Below, piece by piece: positions 52,902 through 64,000 of a stretch of 64,000 nucleotides of DNA (position 1 is its first letter; every line of letters begins with the position of its first letter). The notes below the pieces were generated by a model. It ran no database searches. It was not told the origin of the DNA and saw only the letters and a list, made by a program, of their open reading frames with translations. The stretch covers positions 186,001 to 250,000 of the forward strand of contig NZ_AHOO02000005.1 of NCBI RefSeq assembly GCF_000244755.1, read 5' to 3'. This DNA is from Leptospira licerasiae serovar Varillal str. VAR 010 (GTDB taxonomy: Bacteria > Spirochaetota > Leptospiria > Leptospirales > Leptospiraceae). Made by a program: the position numbers and the translations under genes.

Positions 52902-53926
52902 TTTCCTGATTCGACGTTAATCACCACTTTACCGGTAGTATTTCCAGTTTGGAAATGTCTGACTGCCTCCGGAAGATCCACAAAAGGATATACGGAATCG
53001 ATATGAGGTGGTTCCAAATTTAATTTCGAAAGGGCCTTCAGATGGATAGTTAGTTCATCGATCTTTTCGTATAACCAGATCAAATTAAATCCCATCACCG
53101 CTTTATTGTCGGAAACGATCTCTAAAGTATCCACCTTCGGCCTGGTCAAATATCTCCAAGCTAAAGTCAGCCAATTGACTTTGTCTCCTTGGCTCATAAA
53201 AGAAGCGGAACCATAAACAACCATCCGGCCCATAGGAGAAAGAGCCTCGTAACTTGCTTTAAAGATCTTACCGCCGATACATTCTAAAACTAAATGTAAT
53301 TCTCTTCCGCCAAGTGCTGTTTTTAATTCCTCCGGAAAGCGGGAAGATCGAATGATCCAGGCATCGTAACCTTCTTTTTCTAATAGAGAAATTTTAGAAT
53401 GATTTCCTACAGAACCTAGAGTCCAGGCTCCAAACTTTTTAGCGATACGATTAGCGTAGATCCCTACACCTCCCGCAGCGCTATGGATCAAAACATTTTG
53501 GCCTTTTCTTAAATCTCCTAAAGGAAGAAGAGCATAATATGCAGTAAGTCCTTGGACTAAGAATCCTGCTCCTTGCTCGAAACTCCATTTTGGAGGGAGC
53601 GAAAAAATATATCGGGAATCTATATTGATATGGTCGGCGTATGCTCCGAAACGGGTTACTCCCATGACCTTGTCGTTCTTTTTGAAATTTTTGACCTTTT
53701 TGCCGACAGCAACTACCTTACCGGAATATTCCAAGCCTGGAATAAAAGAACCTTTAGGTGTCGCGCTATACAATCCTTGGATAGCAAAAATATCCGCAAA
53801 ATTCAGACCGATTGCACGGATCTCAATTGTGACTTCATTGTCCTGAGGAGGGGGAAGTTCCTCTTCTCTTCTTTCCAGAGAATCCAAAGAACCTTTGGTA
53901 TCGACTCGATAAACGGAGCGAATCAT
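52898..53926 (-). CDS. Zinc-free quinone oxidoreductase / alcohol dehydrogenase family
   Basis: A 342-residue medium-chain reductase beginning [17 protein letters not shown](P) loop [19 protein letters not shown] near 150, substrate loop [21 protein letters not shown] at the end. The zinc-ligand cysteines are missing, pointing to the quinone oxidoreductase/VAT-1 branch. A longer in-frame start at 53977 exists; neither has a strong ribosome site. First gene of an operon with ispA and tlyA. Confidence 0.82.
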   Translation of the reverse strand: MIRSVYRVDTKGSLDSLERREEELPPPQDNEVTIEIRAIGLNFADIFAIQGLYSATPKGSFIPGLEYSGKVVAVGKKVKNFKKNDKVMGVTRFGAYADHINIDSRYIFSLPPKWSFEQGAGFLVQGLTAYYALLPLGDLRKGQNVLIHSAAGGVGIYANRIAKKFGAWTLGSVGNHSKISLLEKEGYDAWIIRSSRFPEELKTALGGRELHLVLECIGGKIFKASYEALSPMGRMVVYGSASFMSQGDKVNWLTLAWRYLTRPKVDTLEIVSDNKAVMGFNLIWLYEKIDELTIHLKALSKLNLEPPHIDSVYPFVDLPEAVRHFQTGNTTGKVVINVESGK

Positions 53927-53976
53927 GAGGGCATTCTGCTCTTTTAATTCGTATCCTAAAAGGAAAAAACGGATCA

Positions 53977-54002
53977 AAACGGAGGAAAAATCTCCTCCGT
54001 TT
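53977..54002 (-). terminator. Terminator after the dienelactone hydrolase gene
   Basis: AAACGGAGGA (53977-53986) and TCCTCCGTTT (53993-54002) form a perfect 10-bp stem with six-base loop, just after the stop at 54014 on the minus strand, followed on that strand by T-rich sequence. Confidence 0.8.
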
Positions 54003-54013
54003 CTTGGATAAAA

Positions 54014-54799
54014 TTACTTAGAAGGGAAAATTTCTTTTAGGAAGTTTTTCAACTCCAACCAGGAACGTTTATCCGCTTTTTCATTATAAGCCGCTCCTTT
54101 AGAGTTGTCGTTTCCCGCTTCCTTGATCGTGAAGGAATGGACTGCACCTCCGTAAGAAACGAATTGCCAATCCACTCCGGCAGTTCTCATTTCTTCTTGG
54201 AAAGCCGACACCTCATCCGGTTTTACAAAAGGATCGTCAGCTCCATGAAGCGCTAAAACTTTGCCCTTAATATTTTTAGCGTCGTCCGCCTTAGGAGTAG
54301 ATAAACCGCCATGAAAGCTAATAGTACCTTTTAAAGGAGCTCCACTCCTTGCTAGCTCTAGGGCTGCTGTCCCGCCGAAACAATATCCTAAAATCGCTAG
54401 ACTTTTGGGATCTACACCTCTTTGAGATTTTAATGCGTCTAACGCGGCCTGTCCTCTTGCTCTTAAAAGTTTGCGATCTCCTTCTCTAAAAGAAGCAGCA
54501 AGTTTTGCAGCTTCTTCCATAGATTTAGGACGTACACCCTTTCCATAAATATCCGCAGCAAAAGCCACATATCCTAACTCAGCGAGTTGTTCCGCTCTTG
54601 CTTTTGTATTTTCTCCCAAACCCATCCAGTCATGGACAAGCACGATACCTGGAGCCTTTTTGGCGCCTTCCGGATAAGCAACAAAACCTTCTAAGATGGT
54701 GTCGCCTTGTTTGTATTCTACGAATTCGGATTTAACTTTTGCGGATAAAACATTTGCCGCCAAAAGAAACGTTATACTGAACCAAATGATCTTTTTCAT
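54014..54799 (-). CDS. Dienelactone hydrolase family protein, exported
   Basis: A 261-residue alpha/beta hydrolase with a signal peptide (1-20). HDWMGLGENTKARAE near 53, nucleophile elbow GYCFGG with Cys in place of Ser (about 144), Asp and His later (ALHGADDPF, GAVHSF) are the family catalytic set. Such enzymes cleave lactones or esters; the natural substrate here is unknown. Monocistronic, with its own terminator. Confidence 0.88.
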   Translation of the reverse strand: MKKIIWFSITFLLAANVLSAKVKSEFVEYKQGDTILEGFVAYPEGAKKAPGIVLVHDWMGLGENTKARAEQLAELGYVAFAADIYGKGVRPKSMEEAAKLAASFREGDRKLLRARGQAALDALKSQRGVDPKSLAILGYCFGGTAALELARSGAPLKGTISFHGGLSTPKADDAKNIKGKVLALHGADDPFVKPDEVSAFQEEMRTAGVDWQFVSYGGAVHSFTIKEAGNDNSKGAAYNEKADKRSWLELKNFLKEIFPSK

Positions 54800-54881
54800 T
54801 CTTATGTATCCTCGGGCATTCCCGTATAGAAAATAAATTTGATATTAGACTGATTTGAAATTTAAAGCGAAAAAATTTGAA

Positions 54882-56105
54882 TTAAAAATAAACTACGCGA
54901 AGATCCAAACCGCCATGAGTAATATGGACCGTTTGTAATTTAGAGTGAATTCCTTTTAAAAAAGAGGACCAAGTTTCTTCGTCAGGACAAAGAATAAATC
55001 CGGAAAATTCTCCAGGAAGTTCCCACCAATTTTTTAAAGTTTCTGCGATACGTCTATATAAGCCCAGATCGGAACCTTTTTGTATTCTTAGGCCGTAAGG
55101 TGGATTGAGCGGCATCCAGATCTTTTTCGGTTTGCCTGCGGATTCCCAGATCTCTTTAGGAGATAAAGAGAAAAAATCCTCTTCTTTCCCGATAAAACGA
55201 TTTTCGGAATTCAAAGGAAATTGCTTTATGAATTTCTGATATTCTTCTCTTCTTTCGTTCAAGTAAGAGAAAATTTCCGGTTCGGAATCGTTATACCAGA
55301 ATGTGAACTTTTTACTTTCTTCTTCCGGGCCGATCTTACGTTTTAAGAATTCCCAACTAGGTGCCGGAAATTCCTTCATCTCTTGGAACATATAGTTTCG
55401 ATCCAAATGAGGAAGTCCTAATTTCAAAAGTAAAGAAGCGGACTCCCATACAAATGTTCCGGAACCTGCAAATGGAACAAACACCGCATCCGGTTCAGGC
55501 ATATTCTTTTTTAATAAATACAAAAGAAAAGCGGCGGTATCTTCCCTGACCGGAGCTGATTTGGATAGAGGTTTAAAATTTCCTCTTTGAAAAATAGGAG
55601 CGCCCGCCAAACTCAAAGAAAGTATAATACTATCTCCTAAGGCAAGTGCGTTCAGTTCCGTATTTTTAGATCCTGAATCGCCGAATGAGGAATAAGAACC
55701 TTCCCAAAAAGAATATAATTCTTCTCTGGAGATTTCTTTTCTTCCCCGTACCTGCGGATGGAAATTTATCCCCCAACCTTCCGGCAAGATCTCATTCTCT
55801 CTTAAGGACTCTATCAAACCGGAAAAGTTAAACTTTCCATCTAAGGGAAATTTTCCCAAATTCAAACGAAAATCTCTGATCCATGGAATTCTTACCAACA
55901 CTTCTAACGCTTGGCGAAAATTCGTTTTTTCTAATACGAATTTTTCGGGAAAAACCTTAAACTCAGGAGTATGATTTCTAGGAAGAAATGGATCGGAAAC
56001 GATTTGAGAAAGTAGAGATTCCGTTTCTCTGGCAGAACCTGGAGGAACTAGGAATTCCCATCGAAGAGGTTTGCCAGATTTAAACTTGGAGATTTTCCAA
56101 TCCAT
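54882..56105 (-). CDS. RNA methyltransferase (RlmL-like, THUMP-type)
   Basis: A 407-residue protein. N-terminal about 140 residues are a THUMP-like/RlmL N-terminal region, then the methyltransferase core with FVPFAGSGTFVWESASLL (about 215) and the NPPYG active site near MPLNPPYGLRI (about 338). It probably makes m2G in ribosomal RNA, as related enzymes do; substrate is inferred. Stands alone on the minus strand. Confidence 0.82.
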   Translation of the reverse strand: MDWKISKFKSGKPLRWEFLVPPGSARETESLLSQIVSDPFLPRNHTPEFKVFPEKFVLEKTNFRQALEVLVRIPWIRDFRLNLGKFPLDGKFNFSGLIESLRENEILPEGWGINFHPQVRGRKEISREELYSFWEGSYSSFGDSGSKNTELNALALGDSIILSLSLAGAPIFQRGNFKPLSKSAPVREDTAAFLLYLLKKNMPEPDAVFVPFAGSGTFVWESASLLLKLGLPHLDRNYMFQEMKEFPAPSWEFLKRKIGPEEESKKFTFWYNDSEPEIFSYLNERREEYQKFIKQFPLNSENRFIGKEEDFFSLSPKEIWESAGKPKKIWMPLNPPYGLRIQKGSDLGLYRRIAETLKNWWELPGEFSGFILCPDEETWSSFLKGIHSKLQTVHITHGGLDLRVVYF

Positions 56106-56160
56106 AGAGATATCCTTTTAAAATCGATTCTCCAGGAAAGGAAAAAGTCCCGGATCCTTC

Positions 56161-56673
56161 TCACTTAGAACTTAAAGCGGAGACTCCTGCTCTGGCTACT
56201 TGTCCATCCTGAGTAGATTGGGCTCCCGAAACTCCAATCGCTCCGATAATTTTTCCATCCAGAAGGATCAATTCTCCACCTTCCAATGGAAATACTCCCG
56301 GAACTGCCAAAAGTCTAAGACCGATCCCTCCTTTTTCAACCGCTTCTTCCAAGGCTCTGCTCGGTCTTTTAAAATTATTGGCTGTCGAAGCTTTTCCTTT
56401 GGCGATATCAATAGAACCTATTTGAGTATTATCCATTCTTTGAAATAATACCAAATTTCCTCCAGTATCCACAACTGCTATGGCCATATTCCATTGGTTT
56501 TTCTTTGCTTCTGCTTCTGCGGCAGCGATTACTCTTTTGGCCTGTTCCAAATTAATATTGGGCCCATAGGTTAAGGGTTGGGCCTGAAAAGGACGAACGA
56601 TCCCAAAGAACAAGAAGCAGATTGCCCAAAACTTAGGGAATAGATTTACAAATATTGAATGTTTTCTTTTCAA
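56161..56673 (-). CDS. HbpS/GlcG-like (DUF336) exported protein
   Basis: A 170-residue protein with a signal peptide (about 1-32) and a single heme-degrading-protein/GlcG-like domain: NLEQAKRVIAAAEAEAKKN, AIAVVDTGGNLVLFQRMD, and the end GAIGVSGAQSTQDGQVARAG. Members bind heme or small ligands outside the cytoplasm. The start is TTG 56673, with AAGGAG seven bases upstream; a longer in-frame frame from 56790 lacks a signal at its start. Confidence 0.82.
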   Translation of the reverse strand: MKRKHSIFVNLFPKFWAICFLFFGIVRPFQAQPLTYGPNINLEQAKRVIAAAEAEAKKNQWNMAIAVVDTGGNLVLFQRMDNTQIGSIDIAKGKASTANNFKRPSRALEEAVEKGGIGLRLLAVPGVFPLEGGELILLDGKIIGAIGVSGAQSTQDGQVARAGVSALSSK

Positions 56674-56821
56674 AAGAATTCTCCTTAAACGCGATACTCT
56701 CCTTTTTTTAAAAAAGGACTTAGAATTTGATCTTGGATTTTTGTCTTGGGCCGATCCGGTGAATGCAAGACAGAAGCAAAGGTAGGACAAAAAACGAAGT
56801 TGTTTTTTGTATAAAGAAGCC

Positions 56822-56896
56822 GCCGAAAGACTTCGGCAACTTCTTAAAGTGTGGAACGGAAAGATCTCTCTGTCAATTAAAAAGAAGATCTTTCCG
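56822..56896. terminator. Two hairpins between HbpS-like and ceramidase-like genes
   Basis: GCCGAA/TTCGGC (56822-56827, 56832-56837) with an AGAC loop, and CGGAAAGATCT/AGATCTTTCCG (56857-56867, 56886-56896) with an 18-base loop. Both follow the stop of the gene at 56908 on the minus strand; the first has T-rich sequence after it on that strand, so it is the better terminator. Confidence 0.5.
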
Positions 56897-56907
56897 CTTT
56901 TCTGAAG

Positions 56908-58932
56908 TTAGAACTCTGGAGAAACGAACTTAGCTTGGCCTGCGCGGGGACGGATCACAAATCTATATTTACGTTTTGCGATTTGTTCCGGGTTGTACCA
57001 GCGAACTTGATAAACTGCCATTCCTTTTCCTGAGTTAGAAGTTTTTCTGACTTCTATATCGACTCCCTTATCGTCTACAGGTTCCCCTTCATGAGTTAAT
57101 TCTTTCCAATCGGAATTACCTTCTTTGTATTCGATAGAAACTAAAGATTCATGGAGAGAAATCTCGGAACGACCCACGTCCTTATAACGAAAGACCCAAT
57201 GTTTTTCCAAGTTTTCTTCCGCTAAGATCAGCTCAGGAGAATCTACTAATTCCCTTGTGCCTTCCGATTTTTCAGTTTCAGGATAACGATCCGAACGATC
57301 CAATTCGTAATTCCAAGATGCAGGGAAAGATTCTTTTCCTCCGGCAACAGGAAGATTTTTGGTAAGATCGGCAAGATGCGCCTGTAAGAACGGTTGAGTG
57401 CCAGGCCCATAAAGAGTGTGGCCGCCCTCGTAATGCTGACGAGTATATTCTTCCGGAGTAGTTACATAACCGAAGTATCCGTTTGCACAACTGATTACGG
57501 ATGCGTTTTTGATCGGTTGAGAACTGGACTTTAATGCCTCTTCCACGAATCTTTTTCCGGATTCTTTAGTGACCTCGAAAGGAACAGGAAGAAGAAGTGT
57601 ATCCGCAATTTTTACAGATTGTAGAAGAAGTTTATGAGGAAACTTTGATTTTGGAAGAACGATCGGTTGCAGATATTTGAAACCTACGATTCTTTTATGA
57701 CCTTGGCAACCGCCTGTCAAAAACCAACGAGGCCAACCTTCCGCAAAGAATGGAAGCCAGTTCAATACCGGAGTGAGTCCATCTTCGGCGCCACCTGTTA
57801 AAGCTGTTCCTACATATGGACGATCGCAAACTTCTGCGTCTCCTATCTTTTGATTTTCGTATAGGTCCACTTCTCTTGTATTAAAAGAAAGATTTGCGTC
57901 CGTGCTTAAAGAGTTTTGTAAGGAGTCGAAAAGTTTAGCTGCTTCTTCTCCTATAGCTTCTCCAATTCTTCTGGATTCGATGAAACCTTGCATGTCTTCT
58001 CGATAATCGGGAGAGTTATCTCCATGAGTGGAATTGTTCAGTGCATGGATTGGATCCCAGCTTGGTTTAAAATCTTTACGGATCTTCTTTTCTAAAATTC
58101 TAGCAGGATAAGCAAACACATCTGCATTCGCAACGTCATTAGAATCCGGCACTGTTGTTCCGTGAACGGAGAATGTGGAGAACGCACCGAGCGGTTTGTA
58201 TCTTCCGTCTTTGTCTTGTGCGTCGATACGGATCATCACTAGATCTGGATTGATCGCCTGGTATTGGATCTCAGGTTTTAACTCTTCGAATCCCGAATTT
58301 TTATTAGCGCGGTATGCATCCAAAGACCTATTTCTGGTGAGTCCCCAAATCGCAGTTTTTCCGGAAGCAATCTTAGCAGGTTTTGCGGACTTGTAAGCTT
58401 CTTCCACTCCGTTGGTCAAACGATCCAATACGAAATCAGTCCAACCTTTGTCGAATCCTGGCTTATTAGAAGCAAACTCGTTATAAAAATTATTATCGTA
58501 GAAGTTAGCCGGAGCTGAGTGAGTATGAGTTCCGGCAAATACGATCCCGCCGAAAGAAATATCTGTCTTAGAAGCTAAACGTTCCGCAAGCAAGTGATGT
58601 ATCAAAAGAGATCCGGACAAAAGATCGCTCTGGATCAGTACTACAGGTTCATTTGCATCTTTTTTAATATAAAAAATTCTAGCATAAAGACGAGTGCGAA
58701 ATCCTTTTTCAGTTTCGGCCATTTTGGAATAACCTGCTAAAGGTAGACCGGGAGGAGGAGTTAAATCCACCTTGGAAATTCCAGCAACCAGTCCTCTGGT
58801 TTTGGAAGCGACTTCCGGTTTTTTATACGCGATCTTATACTCGGCGACGGTCCCGCAAGCGACTGCGGAAAAGATCAGAAGGATCGAAACTAGATACGGT
58901 TGGATTTTCTTCACAATTTGATTCGGGTTCAT
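56908..58932 (-). CDS. Neutral/alkaline ceramidase-like lipoprotein
   Basis: A 674-residue protein with lipoprotein signal (FSAVACG, Cys26). The N-terminal domain carries the neutral ceramidase pattern: GISKVDLTPPPGLPLAGYS, VFAGTHTHSAPANFYDN (zinc His and active-site region, about 152-168), later the second domain (HGTTVPDSNDVAN and a C-terminal beta domain). The family cleaves the amide bond of ceramides and related lipids at the cell surface. Monocistronic. A host-lipid degrading role is plausible but not shown. Confidence 0.85.
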   Translation of the reverse strand: MNPNQIVKKIQPYLVSILLIFSAVACGTVAEYKIAYKKPEVASKTRGLVAGISKVDLTPPPGLPLAGYSKMAETEKGFRTRLYARIFYIKKDANEPVVLIQSDLLSGSLLIHHLLAERLASKTDISFGGIVFAGTHTHSAPANFYDNNFYNEFASNKPGFDKGWTDFVLDRLTNGVEEAYKSAKPAKIASGKTAIWGLTRNRSLDAYRANKNSGFEELKPEIQYQAINPDLVMIRIDAQDKDGRYKPLGAFSTFSVHGTTVPDSNDVANADVFAYPARILEKKIRKDFKPSWDPIHALNNSTHGDNSPDYREDMQGFIESRRIGEAIGEEAAKLFDSLQNSLSTDANLSFNTREVDLYENQKIGDAEVCDRPYVGTALTGGAEDGLTPVLNWLPFFAEGWPRWFLTGGCQGHKRIVGFKYLQPIVLPKSKFPHKLLLQSVKIADTLLLPVPFEVTKESGKRFVEEALKSSSQPIKNASVISCANGYFGYVTTPEEYTRQHYEGGHTLYGPGTQPFLQAHLADLTKNLPVAGGKESFPASWNYELDRSDRYPETEKSEGTRELVDSPELILAEENLEKHWVFRYKDVGRSEISLHESLVSIEYKEGNSDWKELTHEGEPVDDKGVDIEVRKTSNSGKGMAVYQVRWYNPEQIAKRKYRFVIRPRAGQAKFVSPEF

Positions 58933-59128
58933 TCCCCCTCCGGGAATTCTATGGTTTTTTTAGCCTCTACTTGCTATCAGAAGTGTAAGTTCTTAGCAAG
59001 AATTTTCGGATAAATAGTATAGTATCGATCGGTCTTACAAACCAATTATATTCGCCAAAAATAGCTCGGATTTTTGAGTCGCTCATTAGTTTGGGATAAA
59101 ATAAAGAAATACGGATCAGGAATCTTCT

Positions 59129-59596
59129 ATGTCCCAACCGGGCTTTTTACAAAGACTAAAATTTCATTTTTTCAATTTCTATCCTCCTTACTTCGGTGCA
59201 GGGATCAAAGTGAAGTCCTTAAACAAAGACAGGACCTTATTCTCCACCACGATGAAACTTACACCTTTTAATAAAAACTATGTGGGAACACAATTCGGAG
59301 GATCTCTCTATTCCATGTGCGATCCATTTTATATGTTGATCCTAATGGAACATTTAGGGCCTGGATATTTGGTCTGGGACAAAGCAGCAACTATACGATT
59401 CATAAAACCGGGAGAAGGCGCCGTAAGAGCCGAGTTCCATATCCCTAAAGAAAAAATCCAGGAGATCAAAGAAGAAACGGATCGTAAAAGGAAAATGGAC
59501 GTTACCTTCACTGCTCAGATCTTAGATGTAAAGACCGGTAAGCTTGTGGCAGAAGTAGATAAAGTCATCTATGTCAGAAAAAAATCCAAAGAGTAA
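59129..59596 (+). CDS. Hot-dog thioesterase (DUF4442 type)
   Basis: A 155-residue hot-dog fold protein: helix with [20 protein letters not shown] near 50-68 (typical of DUF4442/PaaI-like thioesterases), then beta strands with [12 protein letters not shown] and [23 protein letters not shown]. It probably hydrolyses acyl-CoA or acyl thioesters. Substrate unknown. ATCAGGAATCTTCT precedes ATG 59129. Confidence 0.82.
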   Translation: MSQPGFLQRLKFHFFNFYPPYFGAGIKVKSLNKDRTLFSTTMKLTPFNKNYVGTQFGGSLYSMCDPFYMLILMEHLGPGYLVWDKAATIRFIKPGEGAVRAEFHIPKEKIQEIKEETDRKRKMDVTFTAQILDVKTGKLVAEVDKVIYVRKKSKE

Positions 59597-59768
59597 GATC
59601 TAAAAGTCTTCCGCCCAAATTTCGTCAGCAAGATCTTCTCCGCATTAGTCTATGATCCCGGGACCTTCTTCTCGAACGATTCTAAAGAAGACCCATCAAA
59701 TCTTTTTAAAGGGGGCCTAAAATTGTTTTTCCCTAGGGACTACGATGAAATGATGGCCCCAAACGCTT

Positions 59769-60881
59769 ATGTCCCAATGGAAAACTACACCTCTGCATGA
59801 GGAGCATAAACTTTTAGGCGCTAAGATGATCCCTTTCGGCGGTTGGGACATGCCTGTTCAATATTCCGGAATCATCGCAGAACATACTGCGACTAGACAA
59901 GCCGCAGGTCTATTCGATGTTTCTCATATGGGCGAGATCTTTATCGAAGGTCAGGCCGACATCATCCTTAGCTTCCTCGAATCGGTTACTTGTAATTCTG
60001 TTTCTTCCTTGGCAAATGGGCAAGTACAGTATAACGCAATCATCAACGAGAATGGCGGACTGGTAGACGATATCACTCTCTATAAGTTCAACGATCAGAA
60101 ATATATGATCTGCGCAAACGCTTCTAACGTGGATGCAGTGTATGAGTATCTGAAAAAGTATGTCCCGGCTTCAGTAAAGTTGGAAAACCAAAGTGCGAAC
60201 TGGCACCAAATTGCGATCCAGGGTCCAAAAGCTGATTCTATACTTTCTTCTTATCTTAAATCGGATCTAAGTCATATCGGATATTATAAATTCGTGTTAT
60301 TTCCTTTTGCGGGAGAAGAGATCATTCTCTCTCGGACCGGTTACACTGGAGAGGACGGATTCGAAATTTACAGTTCGAATGCGACAGGGGTCAAACTTTG
60401 GAAAGAGCTTTTGGAGTTCGGAAAAAAAGAAGGGCTTCTTCCTGTAGGTTTAGGCGCAAGAGACACACTCAGGATCGAGGCAAAATATCCTCTTTATGGT
60501 CATGAGTTGGACGAGAACAGAAGCCCGAACCAATCCGGGATAGGCTGGATCGTAAAAGAAAAGAAAACAGAGTATCCTAAATACAAAGAGATCATCTCCG
60601 AAAAAAAAGAAGGACCTAAAAGAAAGATCGTGGCCTTCGAACTACAAGAGGCAGGAGTTCCGAGAGAGAATATGCCCGTATTAGATTCCAACGGCAAAAA
60701 CATAGGGATCACGACTTCCGGCACCTTCTCCCCTTCCTTAAAAAAAGGAATTGGGCTCGCTCTCGTGGACTCTGAAAAGATCCAACATGGAGAATCCATC
60801 CAGATCGAGATCAGAGGGCAAGCAAAGTCCGCAATTATATTCACCCAATCTTTCATTCCGGGAAGCATTCGGAAAAATTAA
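59769..60881 (+). CDS. gcvT: Glycine cleavage system T protein (aminomethyltransferase)
   Basis: A 370-residue tetrahydrofolate enzyme of the glycine cleavage complex. Hallmarks: [11 protein letters not shown] (about 22), [26 protein letters not shown] (about 188-200) and [20 protein letters not shown] (about 230-250) with the folate-binding residues. First gene of the gcvT-gcvH-gcvP operon; spacing to gcvH is 15 bases. I looked for a glycine riboswitch upstream and saw none. Confidence 0.97.
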   Translation: MSQWKTTPLHEEHKLLGAKMIPFGGWDMPVQYSGIIAEHTATRQAAGLFDVSHMGEIFIEGQADIILSFLESVTCNSVSSLANGQVQYNAIINENGGLVDDITLYKFNDQKYMICANASNVDAVYEYLKKYVPASVKLENQSANWHQIAIQGPKADSILSSYLKSDLSHIGYYKFVLFPFAGEEIILSRTGYTGEDGFEIYSSNATGVKLWKELLEFGKKEGLLPVGLGARDTLRIEAKYPLYGHELDENRSPNQSGIGWIVKEKKTEYPKYKEIISEKKEGPKRKIVAFELQEAGVPRENMPVLDSNGKNIGITTSGTFSPSLKKGIGLALVDSEKIQHGESIQIEIRGQAKSAIIFTQSFIPGSIRKN

Positions 60882-60896
60882 ACTAAGGATTTTTAA

Positions 60897-61289
60897 ATGG
60901 CAGTAACTAACGCTCCTCCAGGCTACAAGTTCACAGAAAAACACGAATGGGTAAAAGTAGAAGGCGACACCGCATTGATCGGGATCTCTGATTATGCTCA
61001 AGCGGCACTCGGAGATATCGTTTTTGTGGACCTTCCAAAAGTAGGGAAATCCATCAAACAATTCGACACATTCGGTACAATAGAATCCGTAAAAGCGGCA
61101 GAAGATTTATACGCTCCTATCAGCGGAGAAGTAGTCGAAGTTAATGGAAACCTTTCCAAAAACCCGGCCGCGGTGAATTCGGATCCTTTCGGGTCTTGGA
61201 TGATCCGAGTCAAAGGGATCAATTCTTCCGAATTGGAGAAATTATTAGATCCCGAATCTTACAGAGAATTAGTAAGCAAACTGGATTAG
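60897..61289 (+). CDS. gcvH: Glycine cleavage system H protein
   Basis: A 130-residue lipoate carrier. [36 protein letters not shown] fits the family; the lipoylated lysine is in [15 protein letters not shown] (Lys63-64 region). It carries the aminomethyl group between the P, T and L proteins. Lies 15 bases after gcvT and ten before gcvP. Confidence 0.97.
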   Translation: MAVTNAPPGYKFTEKHEWVKVEGDTALIGISDYAQAALGDIVFVDLPKVGKSIKQFDTFGTIESVKAAEDLYAPISGEVVEVNGNLSKNPAAVNSDPFGSWMIRVKGINSSELEKLLDPESYRELVSKLD

Positions 61290-61298
61290 GAAAATAGA

Positions 61299-64000
<2,702 letters not shown>

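Noticed and set aside
59597..59768. Glycine riboswitch upstream of gcvT
   Set aside because: I looked for the conserved glycine-aptamer core and did not find it; only G/C-rich runs without the typical pairing are present.

Overview
The window comes from a Leptospira chromosome. Evidence is fcpA (flagellar coiling protein A, a Leptospira flagellar sheath protein), Leptospira-type small lipoproteins, a spirochete-style lpxA, a neutral ceramidase-like lipoprotein and moderate GC. The sequence alone does not fix the species.

Positions 1 to about 24,770 are a large part of a transposable (Mu-type) prophage whose left end lies outside the window. A left arm on the minus strand (1-3401) carries a connector-position gene, major capsid, decoration-like protein, and prohead protease with an in-frame internal scaffold start, in Mu order. 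A GemA-like gene diverges from it. Positions 4008-8454 hold an unusual minus-strand block: one five-gene operon, mostly of exported proteins (beta-helix lipoprotein, matrixin-like zinc protease, cysteine-rich secreted protein, second lipoprotein, unknown protein), plus one further unknown gene. This looks like cargo. The switch region follows (8588-9538): cI-type repressor on the minus strand, an operator/promoter region with a perfect inverted repeat and 30-bp-phased direct repeats, then a Ner-like HTH frame on the plus strand. From there one plus-strand block runs to 24,637. It contains ATGA-coupled small early genes, a Lar-like protein, a DDE transposase, its AAA+ partner, a lysine-rich peptide, Gam, small and large terminase, a portal fused to a MuF domain, two DNA methyltransferases, and a lysis cassette (coiled-coil membrane protein, M23 endolysin, holin-like protein, single-molecule spanin candidate). 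Compared with Mu, the head genes are split: terminase and portal are on the right arm, protease and capsid on the left arm in opposite orientation.

From 24,773 the window is ordinary chromosome: a 7TM/HAMP/TPR membrane protein, homoserine dehydrogenase, a STAS protein, separate coaB and coaC, a CNNM/CorC protein, a large TPR protein, gpsA, a phosphoesterase/nucleotidyltransferase/zinc-ribbon/recG run, a VanY-type peptidase, lpxA, an HPt protein, a DnaC-like/folK/panB/DAHP-synthase run, fcpA with a structured leader, a flavin monooxygenase, an oxidoreductase/ispA/tlyA operon, a dienelactone hydrolase, an RNA methyltransferase, an HbpS/GlcG-like protein, a ceramidase-like lipoprotein, a hot-dog thioesterase, and the glycine cleavage operon gcvT-gcvH-gcvP, the last cut by the window end. 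I saw no rRNA, tRNA, CRISPR array or insertion sequence.
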